DNA of 64,000 nt from Glossina fuscipes (lineage: Eukaryota; Arthropoda; Insecta; Diptera; Glossinidae). The stretch's first letter is position 1, and each line of letters opens with the position of its first letter. Under the pieces are notes generated by a model. The model saw nothing but the letters and a program-made list of their open reading frames with translations. It was not told the origin of the DNA and did no database searches. The translations under genes were made by a program, and so were the position numbers. Positions 57,994 to 64,000 of this stretch are shown piece after piece. The stretch spans positions 46,693,011 through 46,757,010 of the forward strand of contig NW_023998415.1 of NCBI RefSeq assembly GCF_014805625.2. The letters run 5' to 3'.

Positions 57994-60742
57994 AGTTTTT
58001 CATTCAAGTTGAAAAATTTTATAAAATTTATTATCATTTTTATAAAGAGGGGTGATTTCTTTTGCCTTCAACTTTGTACAATCGTTTTGAAAACGAAATC
58101 CTTGACATTTTTTTATGAGAAAACAACGCACAATTACTTTATAATAAAGTCTAACAGCACGACAACAAACTTTGTTTACTTCTTTCTTCCTTTTCATGTT
58201 TTATTTGCTTTATTTCTTGATGTTGTTGACTGTGTCCCCCTTGCTCCGCTTTTTTTCGCATATCACAGTCGATGAGATGATACGGTGCATACACAATAAA
58301 ATATTAGCTGCACAAGTTGCAAGTCTGCAAATGAAAACACATGTTTGTTATTGTTTCCCGGCAACCGTCTTTTTTTCAACCGGCTTTTTGAACCCATCAA
58401 ATTTACCGTAGACGCGCGCAGACACTGGCTGGTGGTTCAAACAGTCTACAAATTGCTATATTTGGTAATTTTAAGGGTGGCTTCATTTTTACATTCAAAC
58501 TAATATGTAGTGGGGACACAGAAGGAAAAGGAGAAGAAAACAAAGAAAAGGAATAGAAATCGAATGCCTGAAGCAAAGAAAATGAATTTACGAAATTATA
58601 TTTACATTTGTTTATTTGAAATTATTTCAGGTGATCGCTAAATATTGAATATTTCTCTTGAAAGGCGTGCGTTATGTTCAATGAATTGAATTCACTATGA
58701 TATTAATGCGTTTAATGGACATTTGAATAATCAATGATCGAAAAACTATGAACAAAAATTTTTTTTTAAACTTTCCTGGCAACAACTATCGGATACATTT
58801 GCCTTAAGACTTGCTTTCCTTGCCCAGTTAAAGTAACAAAATATGCTATGAATAGCTCTAGAGCGCGTCCCAGGTTTTCTAATAGCCAAACGTTTATCTT
58901 GGCTATCAGCAAAGACGTTAAAACCCGTTGCTTCTAAACCTAAAGGACAGACTTGAGCTACACTTAAATCTGCAGTTATGATTGTTGTTAAAGGCTATAA
59001 GATATATTCAAATAAATGAATAAAAAATGAAAGGAACATAAGTAAGAAAATCTCGTTCGTACGTATGTGACGGTCGCTAGATAAACATCATTTAATTGTT
59101 TGAATCTAATAAATAACAAAACCGACTCAATATCGACTAGAAAACGACGATTATTAATGGAAGCATTGGTAAAAAAATGAACGTCTCTTGGAAATGGAAA
59201 TATGGGAGCTCGAAGAACAGACGGACGCAGCTAAATAGACCTAGAATATAGTATTGATGAGATGTATGCACATATATTACGAGTAGGGTTGCTAATATAG
59301 CGTAGATTCATCCGCAAACGTTGGGTATAAAACGGGTTTTTCTCAGTGAGCGCCTACAATGCCGTCAATGGATTGAGTCAAAAATTGAAAGAAACCTTTT
59401 TTTTTTTTTTTTTTTGAGTTGCATCTTTTTCTTATGATACTGACAAACACATGCGGCAATCTATAATACGCTATACTCTTTCACTTATGATATTTGCATC
59501 ACGACTATTTTCGTTATCTAGGAATTATAGGCACCAAATATCGGAGTTTATACAGGCACATTATTCTTGATGGGTAAGTCTTTGTCCCTGATGACTGGTG
59601 GAACGGCAATAAAGGTCGATGTGGGTAAGGGTTTAATGTGAACGCGCGCCTATGTACGGGTAGCTTTAAGGCGCTATATGACGCACGTAGGGGATATTAC
59701 ATCACTCATAAAGTACCAAAGTTACATTGCTCTACTGGCCCAATTGTCTGTTAGCTCCTTTAGTTACGTATCATGAGTAGCATAATATGATGCAATCATC
59801 ATTTTCTGTCTAGCGGAAAGCTACGTTCAACCTTCCTTCGGATGAAGCACCCAGTGACTGCATAAATCTACAGTCCTTTCAAAAATTTCACTGTCATCAT
59901 ATATATCGCAGATCTCTTCGAGAGAATTCTTCGAAATGTCAATCTGGCACATGAAGCACCTTCAGCAATGTCAGAATGTCAGTCCCAGATTTTCTAATGT
60001 GGCGAAAACGATGAATGGCTAGACGATACTGTCTAGCCATATTGCTAGTTTGCTAGGCAGCAGACATCCTTGGTGATATAACTATAAAGAAAAGAAAATC
60101 TCTCCTGGTAGATGCTTTTACTTTCTTTATAGCGATCAGATCGCTGGGGTCCAAATAAGTCCCAATCGTAAGTAACCACTGGTGATGGTATTTTATTTAT
60201 TTTTACTTTGATTATAACCCAACACTAACCTAACTAATCCGAGAATAAACAAGTCTATAAAAATACAGAGAACTCTAGCTAAAGTTCTGACTGGGAAATT
60301 CTGTATACGAGTAAAGAAACTTTCGTTTTCTTCTTCTTCTTCTTCTTTTTTTTTTTTTTTTTTTTTTTTTTGGTAAAACATTATTTATACCACGTTTTGT
60401 GTCCTTACGATCACACAAACTGTGGCGAATGCGATTTCAAGAAGTGTTCGTCTCCTGAGCTGCCTCTCCTAAGTTTCAAAGATAGATTACAAGAAATTAT
60501 AAGTGTAACGGCATTTTCCTCATTACATAACTTTTAAGGCGGGAATAGGTGAAAACAATAGCGAGGTATGTCATTTTTAATTTGATTTCGTTACGTTCAC
60601 CTTTTTTCCAACATTACTAGAGCTTTCGCTTAAGACCTTCCATTGGGGTCACAGATCAAAAGATTTTAGTTCCAGTTTCGATATTTTTATTTCTAGCAAA
60701 AATCAAAGAAAAGAAAAAAAAGAAAACAATCACGACTAACTA
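57994..60742. other. non-coding DNA with one strong hairpin
   Basis: Holds a T run at about 59399-59416 and another at 60345-60371, plus the hairpin at 60015-60040. The stretch 59560-60180 is less AT-rich than its flanks and shows short protein-like stretches on the minus strand broken by stops, but nothing recognisable. Confidence 0.4.
60015..60040. repeat. perfect 10-base-pair hairpin
   Basis: Arms ATGGCTAGAC (60015-60024) and GTCTAGCCAT (60031-60040) pair perfectly around the six-base loop GATACT. The loop length equals that of the family A and B terminal hairpins, but no (GTCY)n or TTACTTG terminus is seen beside it. Confidence 0.7.
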
Positions 60743-61138
60743 ATGAGTAGATTTTACGAACGAACTAAAGGAAGATTTTGGCATTTGGTGTCATACTATA
60801 GCGAGCGTTTACTTTTAGAATTGAGTTCAAGCATCAGCCTTCATAATTCTAATATGTGTAATTATTCGAGATTTTTTGACAGGCCTAAAAGAAATTTTCT
60901 GTGTAGTCCACGCAAAGAATACATATCGCAAACATCCAGTAACAGGCAAAGGAATCGAAATAATTTATATTAAGATTTTCACGCAAGCAACTATTATAGG
61001 CGAACCCCTCGAGAGATAAGACGAATGCCGAGGTCTATAAACAAGGCCGTAAATAACGTTCGCCACCTCCTAATATTGTTCAACGATCAAAACAATAACA
61101 AGAAAAAAGTAAAACAAGTATCGAAATCTATTGTTTAA
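60743..61138 (+). other. two in-frame open stretches separated by one TAA; unidentified
   Basis: ATG at 60743 opens 76 codons to TAA at 60971-60973. The same frame then stays open for another 54 codons to TAA at 61136-61138. Both halves are rich in Arg, Ser and Asn (RRTPREIRRMPRSINKAVNN lies in the second half), which is unlike the Phe/Ile/Lys noise of the region. An in-frame stop sits just upstream of the ATG. Options are a small gene with stop-codon readthrough, a pseudogene with one nonsense change, or chance. It lies upstream of the TsetseEP-like gene on the same strand. I recognise no family. Confidence 0.3.
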
Positions 61139-61256
61139 CCATATAAAAATATCAATTCATATGATTACTAGGAACCGAACAAGAATGTATGTCTATGTGT
61201 AAAACTGCAAATAAATGTTTATTAAAAGTGTTTTTAAGCATTAAATAAACAGCAAA

Positions 61257-61287
<31 letters not shown>

Positions 61288-61903
61288 TATTGCTATTTTT
61301 TAATTTAAACTGATAAAGTAAACATATTCCAGGGAAATTATTCACACTATTATGTTCAATACGAAGCTATAGTTGAAAGCCAATGTAATCTAACTCGAAT
61401 TATAAAAACTTCTTCTTCCACATCACAAGTTTCGGGAAAATATTGAAGCTAGATGCATTCGTTTAAGAGAACTGATAGGATAAAGCGATAGCTATCATCT
61501 CAGGGACAGAAAATCGTATTCACAAAATCGTACGTACACGATAATGCCTTTCAGTTGCAATTGCTCGCTGATGGAAACTTAAGAGAAAAAAAAAAAAAAA
61601 AAGAAGAAATAGTCCATTATCAGGGGACGGGAAGGAGGCTTTTCACTGTAAAGTAGTTACGGTTTATGAAGACGTAAATAAAATGTTAAAGATCGCAGAG
61701 ATAACAGAGCAAAAGCACATGTTGTCGCAAAATGGAAAATCATAAAACAACGGAAAGATGACGACGGTTCATAAAATTCATTAAATAATGATAAAATAAA
61801 AAAAAATAAAAAAAAAAAATATGATAATGTTTTTCTAAGACAGATAAGGAAGGTAAGCAAAATTCGTAACCACTTGACAAGTTAATTGAATCAAAACAAA
61901 TGG
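61139..61903. other. non-coding 5' flank of the TsetseEP-like gene
   Basis: (TA)n at about 61265-61290 and A runs at 61586-61603 and 61798-61820. No gene supported. Confidence 0.4.
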
Positions 61904-61909
61904 TATAAG
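61904..61909 (+). promoter_or_regulatory. possible TATA box of the TsetseEP-like gene
   Basis: TATAAG within GGTATAAGAGACC, about 120 bases before the start codon and preceding a plausible short 5' leader. No clear initiator was recognised, so this is a suggestion only. Confidence 0.3.
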
Positions 61910-62024
61910 AGACCGGATGATTTTTTGATTCGCTTATAGTACGAACTGACATATCGACGACAGTAGAACGAATAGAGTGATAATCGGTTGTTGAAAGGAA
62001 ATTTCGTTGAAAGTGAATAAAAAA

Positions 62025-62390
62025 ATGATGGCGTCATTGTGGAAAAGCCTTCTATTCCTTACAGCTGTTGTGCAGTTATCCTTGGCCGCCTATCCGGTAG
62101 TGCCTTTCCAACCCAATGTAGCGAATCTCTTCCTCACAGCTCACGATCCTGCTAAAGCTATGTCGTGCTTTGCGGATTACATGACGAATGCGAACGACAT
62201 CAATGAGAAATACAGTAAAGATTATAATCAATGCATACTGAATGCTAAAAGTGAACGGGAGAAACTCGAAGAAGAGACCGTGGCAAAGAAGGCGCTGATC
62301 ATAGAGGTGTCGTTAGAAGTCTGGGAACGTTTGAATGAATGCAACAATAAAACCAACAACATGGATACATTCAAATGTCACGCTAAAGCG
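62025..62390 (+). CDS. TsetseEP/DUF725-like secreted protein, exon 1
   Basis: Exon 1 encodes residues 1-122 of a 263-residue protein. The start is the first of two adjacent ATGs at 62025; the frame is open a little further upstream but without another ATG. Residues 1-21 (MMASLWKSLLFLTAVVQLSLA) are a good signal peptide. The mature part has the helical, cysteine-bearing pattern of the TsetseEP (DUF725) family: a C-F-A-D-Y motif at residues 48-52, Y..DY..C at 63-70, W..L..C at 100-106 and F-K-C at 116-118. Exon 1 ends GCTAAAGCG before GTAAGT at 62391. One N-glycosylation sequon (NKT) lies at residue 108. Family members are extracellular fly proteins of poorly known function, including a tsetse midgut protein group. 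I infer secretion but cannot give a role. Confidence 0.85.
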
Positions 62391-62428
62391 GTAAGTTTAT
62401 GTAACGGAACTCTAATTTAGGGAGAGAG

Positions 62429-62459
<31 letters not shown>

Positions 62460-62521
62460 TAGATAGATAGAGAGATGACAGACTAATGTTTCGAGTAAAT
62501 TGTTTTTTAAACGTCTTCTAG
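62391..62521 (+). other. intron of the TsetseEP-like gene, with microsatellite
   Basis: 131 bases, GTAAGT to TAG, phase 0. The first half is a GA/GAAA/GATA microsatellite (about 62420-62477). The 3' end has a pyrimidine-rich tract (ttgttttttaaacgtcttctag). Retaining the intron would add VSLCNGTLI and stop, so splicing is required for the full protein. Confidence 0.85.
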
Positions 62522-62947
62522 GGTGCACTTAATAGCAAAGACGTTTATGTGATTTCCGGTAATTCATCCGATTATGTTAGCGCGCTCGAGGAGAGCTATC
62601 GTATCATTGACTTACGTCACGAGCAATGTTCCAAATCCGCCGAACGCTCTTATGTTCAAGCCTCCGCTGTCAATTACGGTCAACTGCAGGATTGTTTAGA
62701 AGGTAAAGTGCCCACCCCTGCACCCACACTCCCACCCTTGACACACACTACAACCTCAGCATTCCCGGCTATGACATCCACAACACCAAAACCAACCACA
62801 ACAGATCCCATACCATCAAGTACTACTGACGACTCCAGCACATCTGATAGCCCCGATGCTCGTGCCATGTTCATCGAAAATTCTTCTCGCCCCAAGGGAC
62901 CATTTCAAACAGGGCAATACGCAAAGCTTTTAAATTTATTAAAATAA
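62522..62947 (+). CDS. TsetseEP/DUF725-like secreted protein, exon 2
   Basis: Exon 2 encodes residues 123-263 and the TAA stop at 62945-62947. It completes the cysteine pattern with Cys158 (RHEQC) and Cys180 (LQDCLEG), for six cysteines in the mature protein, probably three disulfides. Residues 183-236 are a Thr/Ser/Pro-rich tail (for example PTPAPTLPPLTHTTTSAF and PKPTTTDPIPSSTTDDSSTS) that looks mucin-like and likely O-glycosylated. Two further NSS sequons lie at residues 136 and 252. The last ~20 residues return to ordinary composition. An AATAAA overlaps the stop codon. Together with exon 1 the gene is complete and intact. Confidence 0.85.
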   Translation, partial: GALNSKDVYVISGNSSDYVSALEESYRIIDLRHEQCSKSAERSYVQASAVNYGQLQDCLEGKVPTPAPTLPPLTHTTTSAFPAMTSTTPKPTTTDPIPSSTTDDSSTSDSPDARAMFIENSSRPKGPFQTGQYAKLLNLLK

Positions 62948-64000
62948 AACAAAATAACTTGAACGCAATATATTGGATATAATTCAATGAGATGCAAGGA
63001 CAACGAGCAAATTAAATTCATTTTTATTCCTCTCCTATTAGTCTTAAAAAAAAAAAATTAAAAAAAGATCAAAAATTCCTTAAACGAAAAAAGAAATGCA
63101 AATAAAATCCTTAAATAATTTATAAAGTTATTTTTTGTAATTAAAAGTTTAAAGAGAAAAAAGTCGAACGTTAGAAACAATGCAAGCATTAGTCAGCAGT
63201 CATTCATATGGAAAATGTGCGTGAGCTACACTTCCACAACTGATGTTTTCGCAGGAAAATACCAATAGGGACAATATAACAATAAAATTCATAATAATAT
63301 AAAGCAACAACAGCAACAACAATAAAAAAAAGAGCAACAATAGAAAATTACATTATTTCCTTTATAAGGAAACCATCCATTACAGGTAACCTGCACTCAG
63401 GTCTGAGCTAAACTAAGCAAAAAACTAAATGAATGCCGATCGCTTGAGGAAGAAAAAAATAAAACATAAATAAAAATGAAAAAAAAAACTAAATAAATAA
63501 AATAAAATAAAAAAAAAAAACATCACCATCTATGGTTCTCATTCACAATCCAGCCATACTCCTAGATTTCCAACCATATATGGTTAGATACAGAAAGTGT
63601 ACATAGCTTCAGACACCGGCCATATGCACAAAGACTTGCGACAGCATCACATGAAAAATCGCTTAAAGCAGAAAAAAAAAACACAATTTTTCTTTTTTTA
63701 AATTATATACAAAATCAAGAAACGGAAAAAAAAGAAAAAGAAAAAAAAAAAAAACAGCAACAACAACACTTGTTTTAGAGACTTTTCGCTTTTTTAACGG
63801 TGCAATCATTCTCTTCGCTGAATGTATTCCTATACGCAGGTGTTTTCGATAATGATCGCAAATCAATTTAATGTTGATTTTAACGCTTAGCTTAAAATTC
63901 CAAAAAAATAAAAAAGAATCAACAAACAAGAAAAAATGTAGACTCGTTTTAGGAAGAATTTCAGATACCCATCCCATCATCTAGTTTTATTATTATTATT
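62948..64000. other. 3' flank of the TsetseEP-like gene, A-rich
   Basis: Several AATAAA hexamers (for example at 62943, about 63101 and 63281) could end the transcript. A-rich low complexity and short CAA-rich patches dominate (63302-63322, 63476-63520, 63725-63770). No gene recognised to the end of the window. Confidence 0.45.

Noticed and set aside
62680..62895. 71-codon minus-strand open frame
   Set aside because: It is antisense to the Thr/Ser/Pro-rich tail of the TsetseEP-like protein; the Val/Gly-rich text is a composition artefact.
1..64000. CRISPR arrays, operons, prokaryotic promoters, rRNA genes
   Set aside because: None seen. Tandem repeats are microsatellites or element-internal units, not spaced direct repeats, and the genes have introns and fly-type features.

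Overview
The window is nuclear DNA from a fly (Diptera: Brachycera). It is strongly AT-rich, dense in microsatellites and poor in genes, and it carries one 100-base N gap. Three things point to a higher fly: a two-exon secreted protein with a TsetseEP/DUF725-type cysteine pattern, a family known from Drosophila-type flies and tsetse; supervillin exons with a pure CAA polyglutamine run; and many interspersed elements carrying (GTCY)n tracts of the mini-me/DINE-1 kind. A calyptrate such as tsetse would fit, but the species cannot be fixed from the sequence alone.

Layout. 3.2-4.3 kb (minus): a complete single-exon gene for an unrecognised protein with one N-terminal membrane segment. 36.7-37.3 kb (minus): two neighbouring coding exons of supervillin (Svil), an actin- and membrane-associated scaffold, with splice sites that join in frame. 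No other Svil exon was recognised, so the gene must have very long introns, and the 3.2-4.3 kb gene may lie inside it. 62.0-62.9 kb (plus): a complete two-exon secreted TsetseEP-like protein with a mucin-like tail. The rest is non-coding DNA and transposon debris, plus a few unidentified open stretches that could be decayed genes (8.1-8.9 kb minus, 31.4-32.8 kb plus, 56.0-56.3 kb minus, 60.7-61.1 kb plus).

The repeat landscape is the most interesting part. Two families of small non-autonomous elements, called A and B here, share one plan: a 5' subterminal repeat, a (GTCY)n tract, a 3' subterminal inverted repeat, a short 3' hairpin and a TTACTTG-like end. That is the DINE-1/Helentron-associated plan, but the two families have different hairpins. 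There are about 20 copies or fragments, including an exactly abutting B-A pair at 56.8-58.0 kb. Separately, three copies of a tRNA-derived SINE (5.7, 14.0 and 55.7 kb) carry RNA polymerase III A and B boxes, and the tail is a short TAA or related microsatellite; two copies have exact 11-base target-site duplications. A gutted mariner lies at 42.4-43.1 kb. A perfect 153-base inverted repeat directly abuts the assembly gap at 21.6 kb.

The three genes show no evident functional link; this is ordinary fly gene scatter rather than an operon or cluster. The best candidate for something little described is the SINE family, because tRNA-derived SINEs are considered rare or absent in Drosophila-type flies.
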